A DNA stretch of 64,000 bases from Phragmites australis (lineage: Eukaryota; Streptophyta; Magnoliopsida; Poales; Poaceae). A program made the translations under genes and the position numbers. How positions within the stretch are numbered: position 1 is the first letter of the stretch; every line of letters starts with the position of its first letter. Shown here one piece after another: positions 20,401 to 30,900 of this stretch. The stretch covers positions 25,889,819 to 25,953,818 of the forward strand of contig NC_084924.1 of assembly GCF_958298935.1 (NCBI RefSeq), written 5' to 3'. A model generated the notes under the pieces. The model was given only the letters and a program-made list of their open reading frames with translations, was not told the DNA's origin and made no database searches.

Positions 20401-21388
20401 TGTGGATGACATATTATTGATCGGAAATAATATTCCAATGCTCGATGCTGTCAAATCTTCATTGCAAAAGAGTTTTTCAATGAAAGATTTAGGAGAGGCA
20501 GCATACATATTGGGCATAAAGATCTATAGAGATAGGTCGAAAAGACTAATCGGATTAAGCCAGAGCACGTACATTGACAAGGTATTGAATCGGTTCAATA
20601 TGCAAGATTCCAAGAAAGGTTTCTTGCCAATGTCACATGGCATCACTCTCAGCAAGAATCAATGTCCTAAGACATCTGATGAGCTCGAGAGGATGAGTGC
20701 GATCCCGTATGCTTCTGCTATCGGGTCCATCATGTATGCTATGTTTTGTACACGCCCAGATGTCTCCTATGCTCTAAGTGTTACGAGCAGATATCAATCG
20801 AACCCAGGTGAATGTCACTGGGCTATAGTAAAGAGTATCCTCAAGTACATGAGAAGAACTAAGGATATGTTCCTAGTCTATGGAGGTGAGGAGGAGCTCG
20901 TTGTAAATGGTTACACCGATGCTAGCTTCCAAACCGACAAGGACGACTCGAGATCGCAGTCTGGTTTTGTGTTCTGCCTCAATGGAGGTGCGGTGAGTTG
21001 GAAGAGTTCCAAGCAAGAAACGGTTGCTGATTCCACAACGGAGGCCGAGTATATCGCAGCTTTGGAAGCTGCAAAAGAGGCTGTTTGGATCAGAAAATTT
21101 GTTTCTGAGTTAGGTGTGGTCCCTAGTGCGTCCAGTCCAATGGACCTCTATTGTGACAATAGTGGTGCCATTGCACAAGCCAAGGAGCCTAGGTCGCACC
21201 AGAAGTCCAAGCACATACTTCGGCGCTATCACCTCATTCGAGAGATTATTGATAGAGGTGATGTAAAGATATGCAAGGTGCACACGGATTCGAATATTGC
21301 TGATCCGTTGACGAAGCCTCTCCCACAGCCCAAGCATGAGGCACACTTGAGCTCTATGGGTATTAGATACTTGCGGGATAGACTCTAG
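17426..21388 (+). CDS. Intact copia gag-pol polyprotein, 1320 aa
   Basis: A single open frame begins agatcATGGCACC. Order: gag (about 1-240) starting with a conserved SGTNFIDWYRNLRIVLKQEK block; CCHC zinc knuckle at residues 253-266 (C-x2-C-x4-H-x4-C); aspartic protease with DTG at 304; pre-integrase HHCC finger starting near H440 and ending CESCLLGK. The integrase catalytic triad is D501, D564 and E600 (35 residues between the last two). Reverse transcriptase has ARLVAKGF and QMDVKTAFLNG, with YVDD at 992-995. RNase H has TDAS (D1165), TEAEYIAA and CDNSGA (D1244), ending near ADPLTKPLPQPK. All key residues are present, with no stop and no frameshift. The order PR-INT-RT-RH defines Ty1/copia, and the gag resembles the large TNT1-94-like group. 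Gag and pol share one frame, so any gag excess would need splicing or processing. Confidence 0.96.
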   Translation: MAPAASNTSSFNLRSILEKEKLSGTNFIDWYRNLRIVLKQEKKEYVLEVPYPDEPADNAPAADRRAYEKHTNDSLDVSCLMLGCMSSELQKQYENRDAHDMIVGLRGMFENQARAERYNTSKSLFACRLTEGSPVSPHVIKMIGYIESLEKLGFPLSPELATDVILQSLPASFEPFILNFHMNSMEKSMAELHGMLKTAEESIKKSSSHVMMVQKDSKKRKRKDKAKTSDEISSSKPKPVGKPKASPAASDTCHHCHKTGHWRRNCKLYLEELKKKKGSKTSSSGINVIEINLATRPDDSWVFDTGSMIHTCKSLQGLKRTRKCARGELDARVGNGAKVAALAVGVYSLSLPSGLVLELNNCYYIPALGKNIISSSCLEEDGYEFIIKNKCCSIFLNGMLYGNFSLVNGLYILDLEDITIYNIDTKKPRLNDLNPTFVWHCRLGHINEKRMQKLHKDGLLHSFDFESFDTCESCLLGKMTKTPFTGRSERTNELLALVHTDVCGPMSSTARGGFQYFITFTDDFSRYGYIYLMRHKSESFEKFKEFQNEVQNHIGKTIKFLRSDRGGEYLSHEFGDHLRQCGIVPQLTPPGTPQWNGVSERRNRTLLDMVRSMMSQSDLPLSFWGYALETAAFTLNRVPSKAVERTPYEIWTGKRPGLSFLKIWGCEAYVKRLSSDKLTPKSDKCFFVGYPRETKGYYFYNREEGKVFVARNGVFLEKEFLAKRVSGSTVQLEEIREPLESVSAPIEPQLGMQDVAEPVVETPAPRRSERFSRAPERFMFLTTGQRDILLLDNDEPKTYSEAMVGPDSEKWLGAMRSELESMRENQVWNLVDPPDGVKTIECKWVFKKKIDVDGNVHIYKARLVAKGFRQIQGVDYDETFSPVAMLKSIRILLAIAAYFDYEIWQMDVKTAFLNGNLSEDVYMTQPEGFVNPKNAGKICKLQKSIYGLKQASRSWNLRFDEMIKGFGFIKNEEEPCVYKRTSGSALVFLVLYVDDILLIGNNIPMLDAVKSSLQKSFSMKDLGEAAYILGIKIYRDRSKRLIGLSQSTYIDKVLNRFNMQDSKKGFLPMSHGITLSKNQCPKTSDELERMSAIPYASAIGSIMYAMFCTRPDVSYALSVTSRYQSNPGECHWAIVKSILKYMRRTKDMFLVYGGEEELVVNGYTDASFQTDKDDSRSQSGFVFCLNGGAVSWKSSKQETVADSTTEAEYIAALEAAKEAVWIRKFVSELGVVPSASSPMDLYCDNSGAIAQAKEPRSHQKSKHILRRYHLIREIIDRGDVKICKVHTDSNIADPLTKPLPQPKHEAHLSSMGIRYLRDRL

Positions 21389-22302
21389 TGCATGTGAGAG
21401 AATGTGTTCTGTCTATGCTAATGTACTTTTGGATAATTGTTATCTGGTTCCATGAATAATTATCATTTACATTGATCAGCAAGTATGTGACTTGTTTGTG
21501 AAACTCTTTGTTTTTATGATGTTATTCTAAATAGTCCCTAATCTCATATCATTGTGTGGGACAATAATGATTTATAGATTAGCACATTTGACTGAATGAT
21601 GATCATGTTTCACGGATCATAGATATGGAGATATCAAATCAGTAATGTGGACACATGTTAGAGAACATGATGTTGGATAGACCCACCCTGAGATACTGCT
21701 GGGATTGTTATTTTTAATGTGCCATCAGTTGTTATCTCAAATGGTGTACCTACAGAATCCTTTGACCTGAGATCATCATTGATTCCAGAATGTGTAGTAA
21801 CACACTTAGGGGCTTCCAAACGCTATTCCGTAACTGGGTAGTTATAAAGGTTGCTTTCGGGTATGTTATGAAACATGTCGTGGGATGTGAGTGATCAAGA
21901 TGGAATTTACCCCTCCTAAATAACTGGAGAGATATCTCTGGGCCCCTCGAGGTAGTTGGATTGGAAAGTGCATGGCCATGCCAATGTGATTAAAGAGTTA
22001 ATCATGGTGAATCCACTACTTGATCGAGTGAATGGTCGAGCTATCACAAGGGTGGCACGAATCTCGCCTTGAGCTTGACTGGTATCGTGTGGTAAAGGGA
22101 TTGGTGCATGAGTATATCAAGGTTCAGCCGATATGATCTTTGTGTGCATTTGGGAGTCAATATGTCATGCTAGGTACCGCTATTGACTTGCAATTCGGAA
22201 AAGGGTTTCCGGATAGCGGCCGTTTACACATGAACCTAACGGGTCACACACTTAAGGGGATGGAATATAAAACTTGTGCTGACTCTAGTGCAAGTGGGAG
22301 AT
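21389..22302 (+). other. Copia 3' untranslated region with PPT
   Basis: A 0.9-kb gap lies between the pol stop and the 3' LTR, with no supported ORF. The last bases, aagtgggaga (about 22292-22301), form the polypurine tract immediately before TGTTGG. Confidence 0.75.
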
Positions 22303-22868
22303 TGTTGGTAATATGCCCTAGAGGCGATCGAGTTTGCGGATTGGATCTGCTAATGGGCTTTAATGTTGATTAAATGACCATTAGGGTTTAGAGTCATAAT
22401 GGGCTTTAATGTTGATTAAAGGCCCATTAGCGTGCTCTATATAAGAATAGGCAGGGGCCAAGGCGCATGGTGTTCTTCAGAAACCCTAGCCGCCTCCTAT
22501 TCCCGAACTCCCTTCGAAACCCTAGCCGGGCGCGCGGTGCTAGCACACCGGCGCACGGCGATTCCATCCTTGTACGTGTGGATACCGTGGAGGCGCTGCT
22601 ACTATTGCGGTGCTGATCTGCTCGGGAGTACTCGGGACGTACCCGCGAGTACTCGGAAGGTGCTCGGGACGTGCTCGGGACGAGGTTGACGATCGACTAC
22701 TTGACGCGCACGACGTTGGATTGGTCTGCTCCAACTCTTCTTCCGCTGCACTGCTCGTCAAGTGGTAACGATTCATGATCCCCTACTCGCATGGCTTCCT
22801 GGTTGAATGCGGTAGAGAAAATTTATTTTGTGCTAGCGTAGCCTACCCGCAACCCTTCAGTGGTATCA
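22303..22868 (+). repeat. Copia 3' LTR, 566 bp
   Basis: I compared it line by line with 15573-16138 and found a single difference (g at 22323 versus a at 15593). It ends in TGGTATCA and is followed by gacag and then the interrupted gypsy RT. Confidence 0.93.
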
Positions 22869-22873
22869 GACAG

Positions 22874-25597
22874 CCACTCGGGGTGGAGGACTTCTCGGAT
22901 GAATCCGGCCTCAAGGACCTTACTGACTTGCTCCCGGATGAACTCCTGGCGCTCGGGCGCCTGTCGCCGGACTTTCTGCTTCACCGGCCGCGTGCCTAGG
23001 CGCACAGCCAGGTGGTGCTTGATCACCTCCCTAGGGATCCTGGGTATATCGGACGGTTGCCATGCAAACACATCGACGTTAGCCCGGAGGAAGGCGACGA
23101 GCGCGCTTTCCTATTTGCCGCCTAGGTCATCACCGATTCGGACAACCTGGGAAGCGTCTTCGCCCACGACAACCTCCTTCATTGGAACGGAGGCGTCGGC
23201 AGTGAGTCAGGGTTTGGATGAAGAGGGTCCCAGGCCCCCTGGATGACCTTCGACCTCGGCCCGAGCTGAGACCAAGGCCGAGTATAACTGCTCGGCGCAG
23301 GAGACGACGCTGCTGGTCTCGGCGGACACGGAGATGGGGCCCGCAGGGCTCGGCATCTTAACCGTGAGGTACACGTAGTGCGTGGCCACCATGAACCGAG
23401 CGAGCGTCGGGCGCCCGAGGATGGCGTTGTAGGGGAGGGGGAGCTCTACAACGTCGAAGATCACATTCTCCGTCCGGAAGTTGTCCCGGCTCCCGAATGT
23501 CACGGGCAGCTCGACCTGCCCAAGGGGCAGGGAGTGCCCGGGTGTCACCCCGTAAAAGGGGAGCGACGGCCTTAGGCGCCTGGAGGGCACCTGCAGCTTT
23601 TCAAAAGCCTCCCTGGAGAGGAGGTTCAGGCCTGCGCCCTCGTCGATCAGCACTCTGCTGACCTTCACGTTGCAGATGGTGGGGGACACTACCAGGGGTA
23701 GTCACCCCATGCCTGCAGTACTGGCGGGGTGGTCGGCCAAGCTGAACGTGATCGGGGCGTCTGACCACTTCAGGGGCCTTGCGGCCTCTTCGCTTGAGGT
23801 CACCGAGCACACCTCGCGCCGCATGGTCTTGACGCTGCGGCGGGAGGAGGGTGTGTACGCGCGTCCGTCGATGAAGGCGACGGTGTGCTCGGGCTCTTGG
23901 AAGCCGAGCTCTTGGTTGTCGAGGGTGGCTCTGTCATCGCCGCCCCTGCGGGGCTCCTCGCGGTCCCTCTGGCGCTGCTCGATGAGGCCTTTGACTGTGC
24001 GGCACTCCATGAGGTCATGCCACTTGGTCTGGTGGATCTGGCACCACTTCCCTGGCTCGGGCCTTGTGGGAGTAGGGGCCCTTGCTGGAGCGGGAGCCCT
24101 TCCTGGAGCGGGAGCCCTTGCCGGAGCCCTCGCGGGTGCGGGCCGTCTGTCGGCGGCCACCCAGCGCGCTTGCCGGCGGTCGGGTTCCTGGGCCGTCCCA
24201 TGGGCGGCGCCCTGGGCCGGCTCGACGAGGACAGCCTCGCGCCTCCTTCTCTTTTTCTTTTCCCGCCTGTCGGAGCAGGAAGGACCTGGTTGATCGGCGG
24301 CGAGATGCTCAGGGCGCGGAACATGCCATGCCCAAGCCTCCGCTGCCTTGGCGCACTTGTCGGCCAGCGCGAAGAGCTCCGCGGTGGTTTCGACCTCGTG
24401 CGTGCCCAGCTTCTCGAGCATCCGCTCGTCGCGGACACCCTGTCGGAACGTGACAATAATAGCGTGGGGGGTTATCTGAGGGATGGTGTTGCGGACCTAG
24501 CTGAAGCGCTGTATGAAGCGCTGCAGCGTCTCCCCCTCCTGCTGCTTGACGGCGTGGAGGTCGCACTCTAGGCCGGGGTGCGTGAACGTGCCCTGAAAGT
24601 TCACCACAAACTGGTGGCAAAGATCATCCTAGGAGCCGATGGATCCTGGGGGTAAGTTCATAAGCCAAGAGCGGGTAGAGCCCCTCACGGTGACATGGAA
24701 ATAGTTGGCCAACACCTTTTCACTGCCGCCAGCCGCTTGGACAATAGTGGTGTAGATTTGGAGAAACTCGATGGGGTCGATGGACCCGTCGTACTTCTCC
24801 GGCAGTTCTGGCTGGAACTTGGTGGGCCATTTGACCTGGCGGAGCTCGGTGGTGAAGGCACGGCAGCCTGTACCGTAGCCTGCAGCGCAGGCGGTGCCCT
24901 TGGGCGGTGAACGCCGGCGAGCTGGGGAGCCCCGCCGATCATGGGCCGGCAAGGAGGAGGCCTGGTCCTCAGCTTCGGCCTCATGCCGGGTCTCCAGCTG
25001 GCGCTCGAGGGTAACGCGCGCATCTTCGACGGCCCTACGCTTATTGAGGTGTAAACGGAGGTCCTGAGCTCCGGTAGTGGCCAGGGGGGTGGCGCTCCGC
25101 TTGGAGGCCCCCCGGCCAGTGCGACCGCCACCTGATGATGGGCCGGTCTTGGCTGCGCCGCGGTGGGAGGTAGCGCGGGAACTTTCGGCCAGCACCTGGA
25201 GATGAGCCGTGCTGACCGAGACAGCCAGCTCCTGGAGCCAGCGGCCTTCCGGGGTTTCCCCCGCCGCCTGGACTGGCGGGTGCCTGAGGAGAGCTTGCGC
25301 CACAAGCAGCGCGCTCCCAGGACTGGCCTCGCCAAATGCGAGCCTACGCCGCAACGGCGCCCGGCACTGTCCAGACGTGGATCTGGTGGCAGGTGTTTCG
25401 GCCACCTGCTGAGGGTTAGCAACGGAGGTGGCGGCCCTGCCGGGCCCAGCGCCATGGTCCCCCTGAGAGGGGAACGCCGTGCGTGCAGACCGCGGCTGCT
25501 GCTGGGAAGCAGCAGCGATTGGGGCCTCCTGAGTGAGGGGCTCCATTTCCTCACTGGAGCTGGAGCCGGCTCACCGGAGACGATGGTTACCTGCCAT
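22874..25597 (-). pseudogene. Gypsy gag-protease-RT (first part), one frame with several stops
   Basis: The frame starts at ATG 25597-25595, 64 bp inside the PBS. Gag contains a long Ala/Arg/Pro-rich N terminus and then the capsid region (KYDGSIDPIEFLQIY at about 24790, LQRFIQRFS, FRQGVRDERMLEKLG, FALADKCAKAAEAW). A CHxxK knuckle-like segment (WCQIHQTKWHDLMECRTVK, about 24030) precedes the protease (VSRVLIDEGAGLNLLS, about 23645) and the RT start (KVLEAGFIREVLHPEWL, about 22890). At least six in-frame stops occur: 25571-25573 TGA, 24629-24631 TAG, 24497-24499 TAG, 23702 TGA, 23207 TGA and about 23110 TAG. I needed no frameshift to follow the frame over 2.7 kb. The protease has Glu where the family usually has Gly after Asp. 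Confidence 0.85.
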
Positions 25598-25640
25598 TTT
25601 TTCTGCAGGAGAAAACAAACAAACAAATTCAGGGATGCAA

Positions 25641-25660
25641 CCCCCCTACCTGGCGCGCCA
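25641..25660 (-). other. Gypsy primer binding site
   Basis: On the minus strand, two bases after the LTR end, the sequence starts TGGCGCGCCAGGTAGG. The TGG start complements the CCA of a tRNA 3' end, and the motif recurs in grass Tat-type elements. I did not assign the tRNA species. Confidence 0.7.
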
Positions 25661-25662
25661 GC

Positions 25663-26982
25663 TGTCGGAGGGTTAGCTCCTGTCGCAGGGATCCTGAGGG
25701 ACCCCTTTTTAGAGATTCGGCCGGGGGGATGATTTTGAATATGTTTGCTGGAGAAATAAATGGACGTAAATGCGATGGCAGGTGGGGTGGAATGATCCAA
25801 TGCAGAAAAGAGTAAATGCGCTGGGGGGATTTTTAAACAGGTTCGGGCCACACTGCGCGTAACCCCCTACTCCTGTGTGGATGCTATAAATGCCCTGAGA
25901 ATGTCTCTCAGGAATGTGCTGGTTACAAGAATGTTCGTGTATCCTAGAGCCTCGGGCTCCTTGTTCTTCGGTTTTTATGCTCGTACGAAGGTGTTCTTCG
26001 ATCTCTATTGGATTCTGTTGGCTCTGTGTGCGCTTCTGTTGTGTATCTTTAGCCCTGTCTTTGTCCGAGCCTACTGGGCGCTTTAAATACCCGCCGGCGG
26101 TAGCGTGCCCCGTGGAGAGGGCCCACCGGGCAGCCGTGGAGAGGGCCTGGCGTGCCCGCCCGGTCTTGTTTGCCTGCCACAGCAGCGCGGCAGACGGAAC
26201 GCCTCGGACCTCGCGATGCTATCCTGAGGCGCACCGGATGGCACAGGATGGGACCCGTGCATTAAATGTCCCCACGCCCTTCTGCCAGAGGATGGCAGGG
26301 ACTGACACCGAGCGTGGCGGGAGCAATTGGAGGTGACAGGCCACACGCGCTCTTAAATACGGCATCGGGCCTTTCACTGGCTGGCACCTCATCGCTGGAC
26401 CCTTGTGGGGGCCACTGACGGGGGGCTTCCTGGGTCGTTGGGGAACCGAGTGCTCAGGGGTCACTGTTCACCTCCCCGAGCACTCTCTCCCGAGAACGCC
26501 CTCTCTTGGTCCTCAGGGAACCGAGTGCTCAGGGCCACTGCTCGTGGCCCGAGCACTCTCTCCCGGGCTTGACTATACGGATCCTCGGTGAACCGAGTGC
26601 TCGGGGGCCGCTTCTCATAGCCCTGAGCACTCTCTCCCGGAACTACCTTCCTTGGATCCTCGGGGCATTCGGGTGCCCGGGGGGCCACTGCTCGCAGCCC
26701 CGGGCACACCCCTCCCAGTACTCAGTTCTCCTAGTCATCGGGGGACTTGGGTGCTCGGGGGTCACTGTTCACCTCCATGAGCACTCTCTTCCCGGTCAAT
26801 TAGTCTTCGTAGATCATCGGGGAGCCTGGGTACTCGGGGACCACAGACTGTGGCCCCGAGGTCCCTCTCTCGGGACTTAGTCTTTTTTACCTTGCGGAGA
26901 TGACCCCGCGGGAGGGCGCCATGTGGCGGATTGCTGGCCTGGCCTCGGGATTCGGGGACCCCTGGTTCCTGATTTACCGACA
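25663..26982 (-). repeat. Gypsy 5' LTR (gag-pol sense), 1320 bp
   Basis: On the minus strand it begins TGTCGGTAAATC and ends CCTCCGACA, retaining the canonical TG...CA. It lacks about 130 bp present at 5950-6085 of the partner but has one more GC hairpin unit. Confidence 0.9.
26081..26089 (-). promoter_or_regulatory. Gypsy LTR TATA-like box
   Basis: TATTTAAAG on the minus strand in a GC-rich context, about 420 bp from the LTR's gag-proximal end. It is conserved in both LTRs and is the likely promoter of the genomic RNA. Confidence 0.5.
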
Positions 26983-27402
26983 CTCGTCGTCGAGGTCACC
27001 ACTAGCGTTGGCCATTTGCTCCTCCTCCTCCTCCTCCTCCTCCTCCTTGTTGGTGTCAGAGTTGCCGACCATCTCCTCATCCTCCGCCTCCTCGTCAGTA
27101 TCAGAGTCGCCGCCCATCTCCTCCTCCTCTGCCAAGTGGTGTGCGATGGCCTCCGTCATTTCCTCTACTACTTTGATGAGTTCCTCCTCATGGACGGCGC
27201 GAGCGATCTCCTCGTCGTTGGCAATCACTTTCTCCTTCTGTTCCTCCTCCTCCGCCTCCACCATTAGAAGGTCCCAATCGATGTAGTCATCGTCTGGGGC
27301 TGGCATCGACGATGACGACACTAGCTCCTTGTCATTGGCGGCAATAGCTGACCATGGATTAGAGGAGCAAGGACGATGATGCCTCCGAGGAGGGGGCGGC
27401 AA
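26983..27402 (-). pseudogene. Acidic CACTA ORF, disrupted by gypsy insertion
   Basis: The frame opens at 27402. A short basic/Pro-rich start leads to a strongly acidic protein with a run of nine or more Glu residues encoded by (gag)n, read as ctc repeats on plus at about 27018-27050. At 26983 it runs into the gypsy target duplication. Across the insertion (one 5-bp copy dropped) the same frame continues 5495-5436 and ends at TGA. It has no recognised domain. A similar acidic ORF at 32906-33265 occupies the same place in element IV, so this is a family trait, possibly a chromatin- or transposase-interacting factor (inference). Confidence 0.5.
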
Positions 27403-27600
27403 GGTGGCGACGAGGAGATCGGCGGGTGTCGAGAAGGATGGCGTCAGGACTTAGGCAAAATCAAGGGCTAGATTTCCTGGACCTGTTATATATACACAGA
27501 TCATTAGTGACGGGTTATATATGTGACCAGTCACTAATGACTAATTCAATAGTGACGGGTCACATATGTTACCCGCCACTAATGAGATTTTGGGATATTT
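26983..27600 (-). mobile_element. CACTA element II, 5' half, split by the gypsy insertion
   Basis: It contains the start of an acidic ORF (ATG 27402-27400) and, upstream, subterminal repeats at about 27500-27590 (cattagtgacgggt, cactaatgac, cactaatgag). This 5' flank resembles 4700-4890 of element I. The segment between 27600 and 27930 is AT-rich and I could not place the border with the TNP2-bearing element III. Confidence 0.6.
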
Positions 27601-27932
27601 TCTTTTAAGAATATAATTTCTTTTTTGCCTTCTTTTTTAATTATTTCCATTATGAATATATTTACAATTGCAAAATTACGATTATGCACTATTTAATTCG
27701 TGAAAAATAATCAAAATTCCATAAAATTCATTTAAATTCCTATAAATTCATCTAATTTCATAAAAAATTCTTTAAAATTTGTCACAAGTAATCTAAATTA
27801 TATTTATCACAATATGATAAAAATATATTGACGGGTGTCAGAGATTCAAACTTAGGGCGTCAATCCATATGAAATTCAAACTTACCTAAATATTACAAAT
27901 ACTACAAATTTGAGGTTACATTGATTCATGTT

Positions 27933-30900
27933 TCATATAGCCTGTACTCGCTGTTTCCGTGCTTTCTTGACACGGATCCCTTCGTTATGGTCATAAGATA
28001 GGTATGGAATCTTCTTGTTCTATACAACCTGTGGCATGATTGCAGTAGTAAAAGGGGGATTTCATCAAATTAATTGTACTCATCCTCATCAACTACGTTT
28101 TAAACTCCGATGATCCTTCTTTTCCTAGCGAGAACCACATGAAGTTTTTTATTTGTCGTGTCAGTTACATAAAACACTTGGGCAACTAGTTTAGCAAGTA
28201 CAAAAGGTTCAGCCTTATATCCGACAAGTTTGAGATTAACGCTAGTAAATCCGTACTTGTCTTTCGTAACGTCCTTTATCCCGTGTGCCCAATGACACCG
28301 AAGCAGTGGTACCTTGAATCCCAAGTAATCTAGTTCCCAAATCCTCTTTATCTGATTGTAGTATGTGCTCCTTTGCATGTTGTTATCATAAGTATCTATA
28401 TGGACATTGCTATTCTGGTATGTTCTTTTCTGATCTTGGACAATTGTGTAAAATGTGTAACCGTTTATATCATACCCTTGATATGTTGTAATTGTATATA
28501 TAGGGCCCGCTGCTAGTTTCCTGATCAAATCACTTGTAGGAGTACTCGATCGATTGATTCGATCTTGAAACCAAGTGTTGACCCTTTGCATATGTTGCTT
28601 AGCAAGCTAAACTTCGGTCCGGCCTAGATTCTCATGAAGAAGCAACTACTTATGCTCGTCAATATATGGAGAAACTTTGATCATTTGTTGCAACACGAGA
28701 AAATGAGCTTGGTCGTATGCCTTTGGCTCATGAGTAATTGCATGTTTCCCTAGAATGCCTTGACCTACGAGCCTTCCCCGAGGCGAGAATGAGGCACATG
28801 AATTGGGCTATCTGGGTCCATGTAATTAACACACCACTCTACTATCTCCTCTGTAGAGTAACCCTGCATGATGCAACCCTCAGGCAAAGCTCAATTCCTT
28901 ACCTATGACTTGAGAATGCTCATGAATCTCTCATATGAATACATCTAATGCAGGAACACATGGCCAAGGAAATAAATATCCTTCACAAGGTGAGCTATGA
29001 GATGGATCATGATATCAAAAAAGGATAGTAGAAAATACATCTCAAGAAGACATAGAATTGCGAAGTGTCTTTTTTCTAGCTCGGTTAGCGCTTCCGGATC
29101 AAGTACCTTCTGACCAATTGTATTGAAGAAAAAGCGCAGGCTCATGATAGCTTCTCGAACACCAATTGGCAACATGTTTCTAATTCCAACTGCAATCATC
29201 TAAGTCAATATCACATGGTAATCATGAGTCTTCATGCCACCAACGATTTTCAGCTCTTTTACCATAACAAGTCTTCTCATGTTGGATGAGTAACCGGAGG
29301 AAACTTTCACACCGTACAAGAACTCGCAAAATTATTTTTTCTCCTTCTTGGATAGGGTGATGCAAGATGAGGTAGGAATTTTCCTTTATCCATATCCATG
29401 GCATGAAGCTTCGGCCTTAATCCTATTTTTTCAAGGTCAGCTCATGCATTTTCATGATCCTTTGTTTCTCCCTTCATGTTGAGCATTGTACCACTATCGC
29501 ATATATTCTTCTCTAAGTGCATGAGGTTAATAGAGTGGTGAACATCTAAGTATTTCCAATAATCAAGTTCTCAGAGAATTGATTTCCTGCTCCACATTCC
29601 ATTTTCATCGATCGTGGAGGATTTTTTTCACTTGCCAAGGATAACATTGATCATCTTAACCTTATCATAGACATATTTCTCGTTGAAATGTCTTGGAGGT
29701 GATGCTTTCTCCTTTGTGCTGTCAAACTGATACTTCATTTTCCAGTACGGGTGGTTCTTGGGAAGGAAATGTTGATGTCATATGTACACTATTTTCTTTG
29801 AATTATTCAACCACATACTCCCAGTGTCATCTAAGCATTGGGGGAAAGCTTCACATTTTCTTTTACTCTGTCCTGACAAATTACGAAGTGTTGGGAGATC
29901 ATTGATGGTGACAAATAGCATGTCATGTAGGGTGAATTATTCTAGCTTGTACTGATCTCAAATCTCAACGCCTTCGGACCAGAGTACTTTAAGATCATCC
30001 ACCAAAGGCCTAAGGTACACATCAATGTTGTTGCCATGGACCAAGAATTAAGGTCGACAACACAACGTATTTTCGCTTTTTACAAAGCCAAGGTGGAAGG
30101 TTGTAGATAGACAATACAATAGGCCAGATGCTATGTGAGGTATTCATGTTACCAAATGGATTCATGTCATCTGTGCTCTCAGCAAACCTAATATTTTTTA
30201 ATTCTTCAGCGAACCAACCAAATGTGGAATCAATGATTCGCCACTGAGCTGAATATGCGAGGTGCTATATCATTGTATCGTTTTTACGACCCTCCTTGTG
30301 CCACTGCAACAATTGTGACTCCTTATCGTTCACAAACAAACACTTCAGATGGGGAATTACAGGGAAATACCACATCACCTTCCTAGGAGGCCATTTTCTC
30401 TTGCTGCCTTTCTTCATGTCACCACTGTTATTTCTACACTTGTATCGATGGGTTTCACAAACAAGACATTGATCTAGGTCTGCATACTCTTCACGAAACA
30501 GGATACAATCCTCCTTATATGCATGTATTTTTTTCTATTTCCAATCCTAAAGGATAAATTATCTTCTTCACATCATAGACTATCTTGGGCACCTTGTTCC
30601 CCAGTAGCATGTCCCTTAGCAGATACAACAATACTTTAAAACTCCTATTAGACCAACGATGGGTTGCCTTCAATTGCAGAAGCGTAAGCACTGCAAACAG
30701 CATAATATATTTCTCCTTACACCCAGGATAAAATAGTGTCTTCGAGTCTCGCACCAGTTTTTGGAATTTGGCAAACTCATCATCACTATACTCGTCGTGC
30801 CCCTTAGCATCGTGCACCATTTGGTCCACATTTTCCACCAAATCTATGTAGTCATCCTTGAATCCTAATATGTCTGCATCCCTGAGATAATCTTCCATAT

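Larger units (their letters stand above)
15573..22868 (+). mobile_element. Young, structurally complete Ty1/copia retrotransposon, 7.3 kb
   Basis: It has matching 566-bp LTRs (15573-16138 and 22303-22868) and an initiator-Met-type PBS. One open gag-pol frame of 1320 codons is followed by a polypurine tract and the second LTR. By eye the LTRs differ at one base (15593 a, 22323 g). Flanking 5-mers are gactg (15568-15572) and gacag (22869-22873), 4 of 5 identical. The element is inserted in the reverse transcriptase of the minus-strand gypsy element and splits it just after HPEWL. All catalytic motifs are present, so it could be autonomous. It is much younger than everything around it. Leader (1.29 kb) and post-pol region (0.9 kb) are rather long. 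Confidence 0.95.
5501..26982 (-). mobile_element. Tat-lineage Ty3/gypsy LTR retrotransposon, about 14.2 kb, interrupted by a copia element
   Basis: Two long terminal repeats bound the element: 25663-26982, upstream in the sense of gag-pol, and 5501-6882, downstream. Flanking 5-bp sequences gtcgt (5496-5500) and ctcgt (26983-26987) match at 4 of 5 positions. Reading on the minus strand the order is LTR, PBS, gag, protease, reverse transcriptase (split by copia), RNase H, a second archaeal-type RNase H, integrase, a long spacer, a convergent plus-strand gene, PPT, LTR. The second RNase H plus an antisense gene before the 3' LTR are hallmarks of the Tat group (Grande, Retand and RIRE2-like elements). 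All coding regions carry stops or frameshifts, so this copy is defective. It inserted into a CACTA ORF. Confidence 0.9.

Noticed and set aside
26923..27267. Ser/Leu-rich plus-strand ORFs at 26900-27286, and likewise 32865-33170
   Set aside because: They are the complement of the Glu-triplet repeats of the minus-strand acidic CACTA ORFs.
28945..29199. Hydrophobic minus ORF as membrane protein gene
   Set aside because: It is the DUF4218-like part of the TNP2 transposase pseudogene, collinear with flanking transposase motifs.
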